NCBI GenBank assembly: GCA_022225965.2
Contig: JAKJXP020000093.1
Location: 1 to 64,000, forward strand
Origin: Diatrype stigma
Lineage: Eukaryota; Ascomycota; Sordariomycetes; Xylariales; Diatrypaceae
DNA: 64,000 nucleotides
Reading direction: 5' to 3'
Part shown: in pieces, positions 47,886 through 59,911 of the stretch
Layout: each line of letters starts with the position of its first letter
Position numbering within the stretch: position 1 is the first letter of the stretch
Translations under genes and position numbers: made by a program
Notes under the pieces: generated by a model
The model's input: only the letters and a program-made list of their open reading frames with translations
What the model was told of the DNA's origin: nothing
Database searches by the model: none

Positions 47886-49713
47886 CTTCAACTTCTCAAT
47901 AGTACCTCGATATCATAGCGTGCCCAAGCAAGCTTATCAGGGCTCTGCGAAACCATCGGGATAGTCGTGAGATGTGATAGATAAAAAGAATGGATGGTAG
48001 GTCGTGAAGGAATAAAGGACTGTGCCGCAACAGGAACCGGGGTAGTATCCTAAGGAGAAACTCTGTCAGACCGCTATGATCTATCCGACCCACTCTACTT
48101 GCAACCGACTTCGGGAGAGTTGTATAAGCCGGCGATATCGCCGAGTGATGTTTCTCGGGATTGGCCGAACCTACTTCTTGTTCGGCAAATCTCGGCATCT
48201 GCGTAGTATCAGCCTTCAAAACAGTTAATCGCTATGTTGCTTATTTGCTGTCGCCTTCAAGTAGACTGAAATGTTAACCAGAGCTTGATATCAAGCTACC
48301 GGCTTTACATAGTAAGTTTGAGTAGATGGCACAATGCAATGAACGAATGATGCCATCGACGGTTCCCTCGTTCAGATTCAGGGTCAACATCGAATAACAC
48401 AGCATTCAGAGCGAGTACTCACATTGTCGGTTAGGTATGGTCGACGCATAACCGCATCATCAAGCGATCATTACTGTATGTCTGATTAATCTGTACGCAT
48501 AGCAGGTTGAGAAGCGACCAGATCGTGGGGGCACAGGAACTTATCATTGTGTAAAGGACGGCATAACTTCGCTGGTTTCGTTGAAATCCACATCGAGGGC
48601 ATATAGATACGCAGTAGCTGAGGAAAGCACCCGTCAGCATTAACTGCTTCATCAACAACCACTCGTGGAAGGACATGCGCCTCTGAAGATGAACATGGTG
48701 AAAGCATGCGAAACTCACCACTCCTCTATTCCCCGCTATCCTTTGAACTCAACCCACGAGGTCTCCAAATCTCCTAGCTCGAGAGCAAGAGCGAGGAGTG
48801 GTAGGGTGGCTTAGTATGGAAACAGGGACAGCAGAGTACGGTTTACATATGTTTCAAAGCGCTGTGGTGTATATTCTAGGCTCAGAGATTTCAGCCTGTC
48901 TCCTTACAACGGATTGCCTGACCTCTGCCCCGTAGTTACTTGAAATCTCTAAGATTGACAGGAAGCCTTGAAAGATGGTTTCACCTTGCGCGATCGATCT
49001 ACGACTAGGCAACCTAGTCTCTTGTAATGAGATCCGGGAAACCATAATAAGTAATTCCGACCCATCTCTGGCAGGCTCCTGTGGATGGCATATGCGGCAA
49101 GGTTGTGCTGAACAATCTAGATTTTTGCTACCCGTGGTAGTTTCCTATATAGCCGGCCAGACCCTGTCATCCGGAAAATCAAGAAAGGGGAGGATCGACA
49201 TGACATGCATCGAAAGGCTGAACCTTCCGAGGGCTCCCGTGTCGTAACATATATGAGGGTATATTAAATGCATGGTATTACTCGAGTATGGTTTCGCGAT
49301 ATTCATATAAATGACCTATGGCTAATGTGCTAGTCTTGACAATGATATTGATGGACGAACGGACGAGAGAGCGTGGGATGCTTGCAGATAGCGTTGCTGT
49401 TCGCCTAGATAAGCCCCTGCATTGGTATCCGAACCCAACAAGCGCCAGCCTCCGACACAAAGCAAGAACGCCGAACATCCTCCATCTACTACTCGTGTAT
49501 GCGATTAGCTTCAGATTTCAGACATCCCCTCAATTATGTATCTGACTTCGGATGTGCCCCGAGTGACTGCTGCTGTGCGACGTTCCACTTCCCATGTCAA
49601 GCGTAAACTCCCGAGTGATTAGATACGTGTCTATAGATACGGGCTTTAGTATAGCGAGTCGTCATTGATCGAGAGCCTGTGGGAATGGTCAATCCACGCC
49701 GCCTATCCTACCT
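47886..49713. other. Intergenic region SBF transporter/secreted protein
   Basis: About 1.8 kb. A minus-strand frame at 48431-48721 (96 codons) has Cys and hydrophobic residues but no start, splice or domain support. I see no repeat array. Confidence 0.45.
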
Positions 49714-50420
49714 TCAGATTGTCAGCCCCCTAAAAGGGGCCTCGACCGGACCGGTCGCCGCAAAAATGACTGATGTTGACGTGTTCTGGGTCTGGATCAG
49801 GGTGAAATTCCCCTCTGCGAACATATTCGCGAGTTCAGGAGGGTGAAAGTGGCTAGTCAACGCAAGAGCCTGTCAGCCGCTGGGTCCACTATGTCAGGGG
49901 GGTGGTAAGGGGGATATCAAGATACCTCGTATCCTTGAACTTGTGTGATAGCCTCAAGCTGAAGTTCGAGTAATCTGCCATGCTCTGGAAGTAGTACTGG
50001 AAGAACTCTTGGCCCTGTCGAAGACACTGGTAATAGTCGATGTTGTAGCCGTTCTGATCGCCGTGCTCCTTGGTGATGCCATCCCACCTCCAAGAGTACT
50101 GACAGGAGTCGGATCGGTTGGCATTGGGATTCTCCCAGTTGACTAATACCTTATTTTAGCCCTGTCTACCGAAGGGATGCAGAGTGGTTCCACATCTAGA
50201 GGTACTAACACTCAATGGCACAGTCAAACCCAGGGTCACTTGGGGCATTCCTTAAGCATCGAATACACAGATCAGTGAGGCGGAAGGGGTCGAAGTGGAA
50301 TTGGGCGAGTAGTACATCGCTATCGACTCTTTTTGAAAGGGGGAAGTGTTTGCTTCCTAGGGTCAATGTGGGAAAGCCGACGGCAGTCGACACGAGACTG
50401 AGGGTAAGAAGAAACAACAT
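49714..50420 (-). CDS. Small secreted cysteine-containing protein, no known family
   Basis: Three exons (50210-50420, 49926-50142, 49714-49852; introns 67 and 73 nt with GT...AG ends) join to 188 residues; all junctions keep the frame. Residues 1-15 (MLFLLTLSLVSTAVG) form a clear signal peptide. A Lys-Arg pair at 30-31 resembles a Kex2 processing site, so 16-31 may be a propeptide. The mature part has five cysteines (about 52, 55, 67, 84, 110), an aromatic block CQYSWRWDG, a Tyr/Gln/Phe-rich helix-like stretch (YYQCLRQGQEFFQYYF) and several N-glycosylation sequons. I do not recognise the family. Such proteins in fungi include effectors and cell-wall proteins, but no function is claimed. The odd cysteine number may mean one free cysteine or a dimer. 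The donors are weaker than those of the neighbours. Confidence 0.62.
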
Positions 50421-53400
50421 AGGTATCCAGGGCTTCGTGAAGACGGCTTATATGTTGTTAGTGTGTTATAAGTGATGGAAAGATACAGCGTATGCTTGAG
50501 TGTCTCGAGTGTTCACAGAATCGTCAGTCGAGGTTATCCCTCTGGGTTTAGGTGCGTATATTACGTATGGAGATATGTAGGGCGCTGTCAGCCCCGTGGT
50601 CGTCAAAGAAACCATAGAGATTTATATAAGAAATCCAGTCGCTATTACCAAGTATTAGCCGCCATGGAACTATTGGAATCTGATGAGATAATCTTGACGT
50701 TTCACAAGTGGCATCCGGCTACCGTTCGGTGCCCACGAGCGTAGATGCAACCAGCCGCGGCACATCAACAACTTCTAGCTGGTCTAGTTGGGGTAGTACA
50801 GATTGCCAATTTATGATCACGGTGGCTAGATCACATTTGTTTAAGGCCAATGTAGCGGCCTGGTGAATCACCTGGTACTACATTGGATACATCGAGGGCT
50901 GCTATGATACGAGGTAGGCGAATATCACGACGATGAAAAGGAGTACGTGCCGAGTCAATACTAGACACGTTACAATGTGTTGGTTTGTAATGTGGGCGAG
51001 TTCTTTGGATCGCGGTGTTGATATACAGACGAGATGCTGATCTTCGGTTTTTGTTTCTTGCCCTCAAAGGACCAGGGGGCTCGCACGGGACGTCCCAACA
51101 CATGACAGCTTCGATGCCCCTAGTTGGCAATACATATAAATGTCTTGACTCTGTAGTACCTGTGTAGTTATATCATATACTAGATGTATGTTAGCTGTGC
51201 ACCCGACTCAAAAGGATATATTGCTATGTTGGCAGTCAACCAGGACTGAAGTATCAGTCTGTCGGTGAGGTGACTTCCAAACCTTTTTCAACTACTGCTC
51301 TATAAATAGCTAGTACAGCTGTTGTGTTATGAATAACCTACCTAGTTATACGTTATAAGGAGGGATAAGGACGATTCTCCGACATCGTCGTGAAGAGGTG
51401 AATAGTTACCCCCTGAAACTATGAGCGGTGATCTCAAGTCGTTGTTCCACGAGTATCAATAGAGATGGGAATCACCAAACAGATCGGCCTGACTCAGTAT
51501 GGACTTTTTCTTAGCCGTATTCGCTAATTCCCCGACCGGCTACAAGACAGTACTCGCTCTGCTTGCGGAGCTCGGAGCGGCGGCCGCCCGTTTGCCTCGG
51601 TGTTGCATAACACGAGCTCTCCCGGGAAGCTGCCTTTGCCGACATGATTGTAGTAATTAGACATCAATGCCTATACGGGATGCTCCACTCCTAAGTCGTC
51701 CGTCCCGTCGTCCGAATCTAGAAGGAAGGCAAGAATGGTAGCTGAGTTCGATCTTATGCCAAATGGGCACCTTTGCATCTCACCTCGCCGAGATGCGGCA
51801 AACCAGCTGATTATGTTCAGTCCGAACCATATCCAGATCATTGCCTGTGGTTCTCAATGAGAAACCGTAGCATCACTGGTATTTCACCGCGATATTCGGG
51901 GTTACCGATCAAGTATTCACATTCACCGCCTCCCTCGTGTGAGATCACTTTCACTTGACCTGCCTGGTACCAAAACCAAGATCGATCCAGTTAAACATGA
52001 AGAAACTCGACGTTGAGTACAGGTTATTACTCACCGCAGAATCACCGTTTCCCCAAAAATCCTGTATGCAAGACCACTTTGTCATGCTACAATCGGCGCC
52101 TACCGTAAGCACTTCATGTGATCATTACCTCTTGACTGTGGATGGTCTATAGAAGAAAGCAAGATTTGTTTGCTCGATGGTGCACTATTGACTCTTCCTC
52201 ATAGGGAGTTCCAGTTCCTAGAAAGCATGTGATAACGCTATCACATCTCCTAGACACGTGTGGTCAGGCTCCCTAGAGTTGCGATCTGTTACATCCGAGG
52301 AGAAGTCACGCATTCTATTATACGACATCCCGTTACAGGAGTTTGTTGGCAAAGGCGGCCAGGAGCTATGGAACCAGAGTCCTAGCTACAACAACAGTGG
52401 CCTTTTACTGACTAGGGATATCGAGTTCATGATATATAAACCAGCAGCGAGTACCTTATTGTACTGGAGCATATACAGAAGTCCTGTAAGCAGGTTCAAA
52501 CCTCGAAGCTTTCCAGAACAACGAGTCCGGCAAACACAGCTATTTCGACTATACTATACACCTTTCCACTTTGGCTGCTCGGCCAGAACTCGCACGTCCT
52601 TCACTCGAGGATCGTTTCAATTTGAGGCCTCGATGATGGCGTTGAATGCCTCCTTTCTTACCATGTTACCCCAATGGGGGTTGCCATCTAGATTGTTTGG
52701 ACTGACCTATTCAGGGACTTGGGAAGCTCTGACCAAGGTTCTGTTATTGGTAGCCACAGCTAATCTTATATTATTATGGTAACTCGCTTTATTGTCATCC
52801 CGTTGACAACCCGACGACGAATCAAGGTAATGCTATCATATGAGCAGAGAGCAGTTCATGGAGATTAGTATAAATGGCATACGTCCTTAGAGCCTCGAAT
52901 ATAATGGATGGTGGTTAGGATGGGTATGCACAGCTACCAGGCCGGTGGCATTCTGTTACGTACGATTATTCCACACCCAATGCTTCGGGACTGCTAGTCA
53001 CGGATACATATCAGGGCTGATCAGCCGCACCGAGCTTGAGTCATCAAGAAGAAGGCAAAGGCAAAGAACAACGCTGTGGTCGTTTCCGTGCGTCGGATGA
53101 GATGGGATGACATAACCCGACATGCGACGGGATGATGCCTCTCTCAAGATGCCCCATCCTGAGGTCCTTGGAAACTCGGTGGCTGCAGTGAATCCAAATC
53201 CACCGTGCACGAGAACCGGGCCCCCGCCCCGAGCCTGGACTGCATAGGCTTGGGCCTAACTGAGCATTTTGTCTGTAGAGCGCCGCTAGAAAGCCGGGCA
53301 GTGCCTATTAATAGCACAGATGAGGCAGGAAAGGTAAAGCTTGTCTAGCGGCCCCGCTCAGATCCACCCACACTTCATTCACGCGTCGTTGAGGACCCTG

Positions 53401-55418
53401 GCAGCCTGGCTGCTTGCCCAGGTGGCTTTCAGCCCAGAAATACCTGAATGCCACTGTACCTACCTAGCAGCTGCCTAGGTACCTAGGTAGGTATGTATAA
53501 CTGTGTTTGCCATGCTGTAATGCCCCTCAAGCCCCTCAACCTTCAACCTCCGACTTCAAGAGACAGCACGTTCCTGCAGCAAGCATTGGATATAAAAATG
53601 ATTAAGGTGATGACGATGTATGTCAGTCAAGCTCTTGAGATGATCTAGGTACATAATATATCCCCATCAACCCATTCCTACTACTACTAGTGGCGACACA
53701 TGGTTAACGGGGCTGAGGTCAAGCTTCATTAACCTCATGCGGAACAGCAATGCAATTGCTCCCACAAGCTGCCAAAGTAAGCCTCTGGGCTGGCGTTTAT
53801 TAATTAGGCCAAGGTCTGCCGTTGGTCAACATCGAGTATTTTAACGGCTTCGCTATAACGAATAGGAAACAATCACTCGTTTCGCGTCTTACATACATAC
53901 GTACGCGTTCCTTACTGGGGTATCCAAATCCCGTTGCGGTTGGGTTGGAGGTTGGAGCTGAGGGGCTATTGGAAGGCTGAAAGCTATAGGTGCCCCCTGT
54001 CTCCATGTAGTTAGCTGTTGACATTAGCTACGCAGCTCCCTAGTGCGGTCTTTTATGTCACTAAGTAATCTCCGCAGTCACACTGGGAAAGGACAACTCT
54101 TTCCATGGCGTACCCAGGGCGTTGGATTGGGAATCCTCCACTAGGTATATGTGCCGAAACAGAAAAATCTGGGAGGCAATTCTGAATGCCAGTATACATG
54201 CTTATGTACGAGCTACTAGGGATAGTAAATGCGCATGCAGATTGTGGTTTGCGGTGGGCTGAAAAGGGTCCTTCCCGAATTGGTTGCAATTAAGCAACGT
54301 TGACGACGATAAAGTCATTCACTATTAGAGCAAAGAGCAGCGTTCCACGTATAGTGGCTCTCGTCGTAAATTACCCAGGCATTCAAGGCTGCTGACAATC
54401 TTCTCCACCTACAATACCTTCTCCTGCGTTCTGACTCTGTTCTGAATCCATTTCTAGCCTGTCCACCCTACCACCTCTCTCAAGTGAGAGCTAACGTTGA
54501 CCGCTGAAGTAAACGGATTGAGGCTCCCTGTTGTCATTCGTTGTGTTTGCGTCACTGCCGTTCACTTACATACCTACCTTGAATAGAAGCAGATCCCTTT
54601 TCGTGCGCTGTTTAGACCAGCCAAAGATGGAGTAGCTTGACTACCTGACTCCCCAGCTATCTAACCACTATCTACCACTTCGTATCAACGAATCAACCGA
54701 TACTAGGAAGGGAAAGGGAGGAGAAATCTGTGGTAAAGCAAAAACTAACCAACGGTAGTAGAGGGAACCCGGAAACCTAGACATAGACAATACAATCCTA
54801 CGGCCTCTGCGGACTTGTTCCCGATCCACTCGTTCGGAACCCCCTTTCAACACATTTACCCTTTTCGCATATGCTGCAGCTCGCAGGTTCTGTTACGGTG
54901 GAATCTGTCGGGCACTTCAGCATAGCCCGCCCCTCTTTAAGGCAGCTACCTAGTGGCAGCTACATATGAGACCTTTACATATTATCTACATAACTACATA
55001 CATAGGTACATACATACCTAGCTACACACATAGCTGTTGCACCCCGGTACAATACGGAGGAGTGATCATCCTGCCAGCCTGCCAGCCTGCCACTCTGCCA
55101 CTGCGACAAAGAAAGACCACAGTGGGTTGGGAGCAAGCAAAGCGCAAAGCAGGCAAGTGAGTGTCCGGGCGGCACAATCCTACCTATCTCGACCTTCCTC
55201 CTGCCCAGGTGCTTCTTGACCAGCGACATACATGCTTGCTTGCCTGATTGCCTTTCTTTGTTGCCGCAAAGAGCCGAGGTACATTGTTTTTTTGGTTCGA
55301 GTTGCTCGTTCATCAGACCAGACAGACCAGTGATAAGAGGCGAAGATATCTCATAACGGGCTGAGACTGATTGTTGAAACAATAACACCAGTCCTTACCT
55401 TACTCTAACCGCCAAATA
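50421..55418. other. 5-kb gene-poor stretch
   Basis: I find no supportable gene. The longest frame (52258-52782 +, 174 codons) has mixed codon use and no domain. The right part (about 54,300-55,400) is pyrimidine-rich on the + strand and probably the promoter and 5' leader of the next gene. Palindromic CCTAGGTA clusters sit at 53,460-53,500, and TACATA repeats near 54,975-55,030. No transposon ends or long repeats are apparent. Confidence 0.5.
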
Positions 55419-55564
55419 ATGATGCCCTCCTTTCGCCTAACAAGACACAGTAACCGGTCGCAGGAGCAGCATCAATTATACCAGCAGCAGCCATCTCCTC
55501 CACCACAACCCCCTCCACAATCGGCGCAACAGCTACAGCAGCTACAGCTACAACTACAACAGCA

Positions 55565-55619
<55 letters not shown>

Positions 55620-56897
55620 CAACACTATCAGCAGCAGCAGCAACTTCACCACCAGCAACAGCCATCGCTCGGTAGTAGTAGTAATAGTCCTGCTGCGCCC
55701 CCACCTGCACCACTTGGGACAGCTAGAGGCAGCGGTGGAGGTGGCATTGGAGTTGCGATTTCCGGCAACCTAGAGGCCCCCCAGGCTAGGCCCTCGACGA
55801 TTGATACAGGTAGACTCGACACTGCGGCGGCGGCTGCTGCAGGTGGTGGTAGTGGAAGTAATAGCGGTGGTGGTGGTTCTTCCGGGTCGGGCGGCGGCGG
55901 TGTCTCTGACCCAATAAACCCATTGAGCACATTCCCCTCAGCCTCGTCCACTTCCACATTCACGGGGAGCGATTCCTTTCAACTGAACACAACCCAAACC
56001 CAACCGGGAGGGCTACAGTACAATACCCCACTACAACCACCACCGCAGTCACAGTCACAGTCACACCCACACCCACACCCGCACCCACATCCACACCTAC
56101 AATCCCAATCGCCGCATTCACAATCCCTTAAACAAAGAAACCGTCTTTCTCAGCATTTCTTCAATCCAAGCAGCCGCAACTCTCCGGCCCAACAGGACAT
56201 TCCAGGGCTTCCAGGACCTCCAGGACCTCCAGGACCGCCCCCGCAAGCATTTGGAGGAGCGAACCCGAGCCCATCGCCTGCCCCTCAGCTGCATCAGCAT
56301 CAGCAGCAGCAGCACCAGCAGCAGCAACAGCAACAGCAGCATCAGCAACATACACCCATACCCCTCAGCCAACCCACCACTAGCGTCAGTGGTATAGGCG
56401 GTAATAACCACCTGAACAACCACAGCCATAACCACAACCACAGCGCTAACACCTCCGCCGGCGCCGCTGTTGCTTACACCACCTCGCAACCACCGCTGCA
56501 GCAGCAAGATCAACAACAGCAACAATACCAGCGATCGCCATTACAGTCATCTCAAGCTACACCGCGCGACAATTTTGCTGATCTGGTGTCGCGCTCACAA
56601 TCTGCTCGACTGTCGCAGACTCAAGTTACTCCCATCCAGACCCAGCTGCCATACGGTGCAGCAGCTGCCTCCCTTGACAGTCTTGCCCAGAATTCCCACC
56701 ATTCCTCACCCATTGTCCCTCCCCAGGGCCAAGGGCAGAGCCAAGGTCAGCCACCTTCCATTCCCATTCCTGCTGCCCAAAGCCAAACCGCCCCCACGGA
56801 GCCGAAAAGGTCAGCGCGCCGATTGATCAAGAACTTTATCGCCGCCGCCCGCTCTTCGGAATATCAGAATCAACTGCAACAGCAGCAGCAGCAGAAA

Positions 56898-56947
<50 letters not shown>

Positions 56948-58978
56948 CCAACGAGAGCAACAGCAGAATTCCTACGACAACAGTGCTGGCCCGGTCCGTA
57001 GACCTTCCAAGCGACGCAGCCATCTGCCTACGGCCAGACCAGATTCTTCTCAAGTCTCTTTCGAAGAAAACCCTCCTGATTGGCAGGGCCAGAACCCCTA
57101 TAACCAGCCGTCGCCTCTCCAAAGCACAGGAGATATTGATGATCCATCCCTGACTGGTCGCTCTAGCCAAAGCCAAAGCCAAAGTCAAAACCACTCCCAG
57201 AACTCAATTAAGCACGTCCCTGCCGAGGTCGAGCCCCCATCTTACAGTCAGACAGATCAACCACAGCAAAATCGGCAGCAGCAGCAGTTGTATGGACAAA
57301 CTGCTTCCGATCCCACGCAAAGCCATTACCAATACGTGCATCCGGACACGCAACACCAGGCAGGTAATCGACAAGGCCCATACGCGGGGCATCTAAGTAC
57401 ATCAAGCTCCCAGCTTGTCAACCCGGAGACCGTGTCACAGTTGTCGCATGAATCGCCTGTAGTCGACCCGGACCAGGAACAACAGGCTCGCTCCCAACAG
57501 ACGTCTCCGGCCGTCAACTACGCACAGCAGGAGCTTCTCACTCACCAGATCCAGCAGCAATCGCAAAACATGGCTCCGCCACCTGGGGGACCTGCACCTA
57601 ACCGCAGGCCAGGCGACAGCAAAGAACAGCTGCGCGCTAGTACTATCGAACCCCCTCCTGGACCGCCCCCTAACTATAGACACAGCCAATCGCAGATGGG
57701 CAGTGTGAGCAACTTACCGTCCGCTTCTGGTGCTCCTGCACCCGCACAGAACTACCGTGGCAGCGGAGTAGGAGACCGACAGCAATTCGATGCGCCGGGT
57801 TCTGCTGATGCGGGGCGCAATAGCCCCCAACCTGTGTCAGCCGACCCAGGATCAGAGACAGATAAGCAATTTAAAGACCTATGTATGGCCCACTACCTGC
57901 TACCGCCGAAAGATGTCATGCTCACACAAATCTAGTGACTAAATATAAGAACGTCAAGAGACTTTACTTTGACGGCAAGGCTCAGATCGAGCAACTCAAC
58001 GCTCAAGTAGAACAGTTGCAGAATGCTGTCGCGAACCAGCGGATGTCACAGTCGAGGACGTCGCTCGATGATAACGAGTACTCGACCCGGTTCAGCCGAC
58101 TGAATGGCGCCATCAACAATCTCGCCTTCAACATCCGCAAGGATTGGCGCTCGCTACCGGCGTGGATCGAAGACTACGTTAGCCCTGATGCGATCAAGAC
58201 AGGCAAACAAGAGATGACTGCTGTCGGAAGGGCTGTCATTATCCGGTGGATCGTAGATGAAGTTTTCAATAAGTGTTTCCACCCCGGCCTTGACTTCGCC
58301 CTGAGCAGTCACCTCAAGACCATCGAGCAAAACATCCGGAGATTCTCGTACACATTGAGCAGCCAGGAAGAGTATGACGCGTTAACGGCCAAGATTGTGA
58401 ACTGGAGGATGGCGACGCTCGAGGGGCTACAGCATATACTGCAGTCGCCGGAGAGCGGCGACTTGCGCAATGAATTCACTAAGATGGCGGCAAGCAACCT
58501 GACAGCAGCATTATACCAGAACCTCAACGACCCGCCGCCGCCCGGCGTGGACGGGAGCGCATCGATGATTATTGAACTTGTAGTGGGCATCGCAGCCAAC
58601 CTACCAATGGAGAGTCGAGACGTAGTAGTCACGTATCCCTTGCCTGGAGAGCCGATACAGCCGAATATCATGGAACCAGAGAAGTCGGGACTTCCCCCCT
58701 TAGCAGACAGTGCCGACGATGGCGAAGACGGCGGCAAGGACGGCGACAAGGCGTCAAAACGAGAAAAGACAAAGAGTGGTATGTTGACAAAGCTTGGCGG
58801 CACAGTGCCGTATCCGGCCGGCAGAAAAGGCAGCACCGCATCCGTACTTACTGACACGACAACCACTTCGACAGCACCACCTAAAGATCCCACCAAAATT
58901 CGATTTGCCGGTTTCCTTGCGGTTGAGGTGAGAGGACGACAGGTACTGATGAAGGCCCCGGTATGGACCTTAGGCTGA
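55419..58978 (+). CDS. Gln-rich protein with conserved C-terminal coiled-coil domain
   Basis: Two exons (55419-57882 and 57936-58978, intron 53 nt) give 1168 residues. Residues 1-820 are disordered and Gln/Pro/Ser/Asn/His-rich, with long CAG/CAA-coded polyQ tracts near 55,556-55,640, 56,300-56,350 and 56,875-56,950, a Gly-Pro-Pro repeat and His-Pro repeats. Exon 2 opens with a coiled coil (LTKYKNVKRLYFDGKAQIEQ... to about residue 860), followed by a conserved helical domain with DNEYSTRFSRLNGAINNLAF, RKDWRSLPAW and the GRAVIIRWIVDEVFNKCFHPG block. The end is FAGFLAVEVRGRQVLMKAPVW. I recognise this as a widespread but uncharacterised fungal architecture and give no function. The sequence before the start is pyrimidine-rich, and an ATG directly follows another (55419 and 55422). 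Confidence 0.8.
55556..55640. repeat. CAG/CAA trinucleotide tract in coding exon
   Basis: A stretch of mostly CAG codons, including an uninterrupted CAG run, then CAA codons, encoding polyglutamine inside the first exon of the Gln-rich gene. A second long tract lies at about 56,875-56,950. Confidence 0.9.
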
Positions 58979-59911
58979 GAACCCGTCGATTTCATGGCCG
59001 TGGAAGAAATTTGATTTGCCCAATGAGCGAGCGTTTCGGACCGTGTGGGATGTTGAAAAGTAGAAAACTGCTCACGCCTAGAACCTTCTCGGCCTGGGAA
59101 TTAGGCTTGGGGTCGAAGTATCCTTAGCGACGACATTATACGGGGAATCTTCACAAAATAGACGTCAAATCTTAGGGGAAGTGAGTGAAGATGAACGGAT
59201 GTGCGCGAGGAGACACCGGGGGCCTCTTTTTTCTTATATGCGATTATACCACAATCTAAGTACTTAAGGTCGAAGGAGACGGGAAGGAGAAGGGGGTGGC
59301 AATCCAAGTTTTGATCAATATACCCCTTTCACAACACGGGATGCATTTGACCATGAATACGGAGGAATGCCAACCGAAAGGAGGCGACGGCCATATCCTT
59401 GTGCCTCGGACAGTATAGTACAACAGGGACATAGGATAGGACGATACCTACAGGCATTCAGAACACGGACCTACTACCTAGGTATGTATTATGAATCTAT
59501 GTATAGTAGCTGAGTCAATAGCTACACCGCCTGCCAAGAAGTAATTTACTGCCGGAGTGCCCCTCCATCGACGGAGGCTCCACTCGGAACTGCCCATCCC
59601 ACTCTGTCGTTATCTACTGCTATGGTATTGGTATGTACTTACCTACCTAGTAGTACTTACTATCAGCTAGATTGTGAAGGTGAAGAGGATGTGTCCGGGT
59701 GTGTGCAAAGATCGTGATATACGGCCGTAGCTAGAGCGCAGTGGGGGTGTTCCCAATTACGCTCTTCCTGAAGTTCCCCTCATAGACATTTTATGTGCTG
59801 TTCGTTGACTAGAAACTCAAATCTCAACCTCAGTTGTAGAGGCAAGATACCTTTCTTCACGAGTGTACGTTATACAACACAGCATACATCCCAGCAAATA
59901 ACCACCCACCA
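58979..59911. other. Intergenic region Gln-rich gene/EFM4
   Basis: About 0.9 kb with an ACCTAGGT palindrome at 59477-59484, TACCTAC microsatellites near 59,640 and no gene. It carries the EFM4 promoter. Confidence 0.5.

Noticed and set aside
48431..48721. 96-codon minus frame with several cysteines
   Set aside because: No signal peptide at its start, no splice partners and no domain.
50831..51130. 99-codon minus frame resembling a retroelement tail
   Set aside because: Only a vague basic composition; no catalytic motif or terminal repeats.
52258..52782. 174-codon + frame
   Set aside because: The longest frame in the gene-poor stretch, but codon use is mixed and I see no domain or homologous motif. 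Kept out for lack of support.
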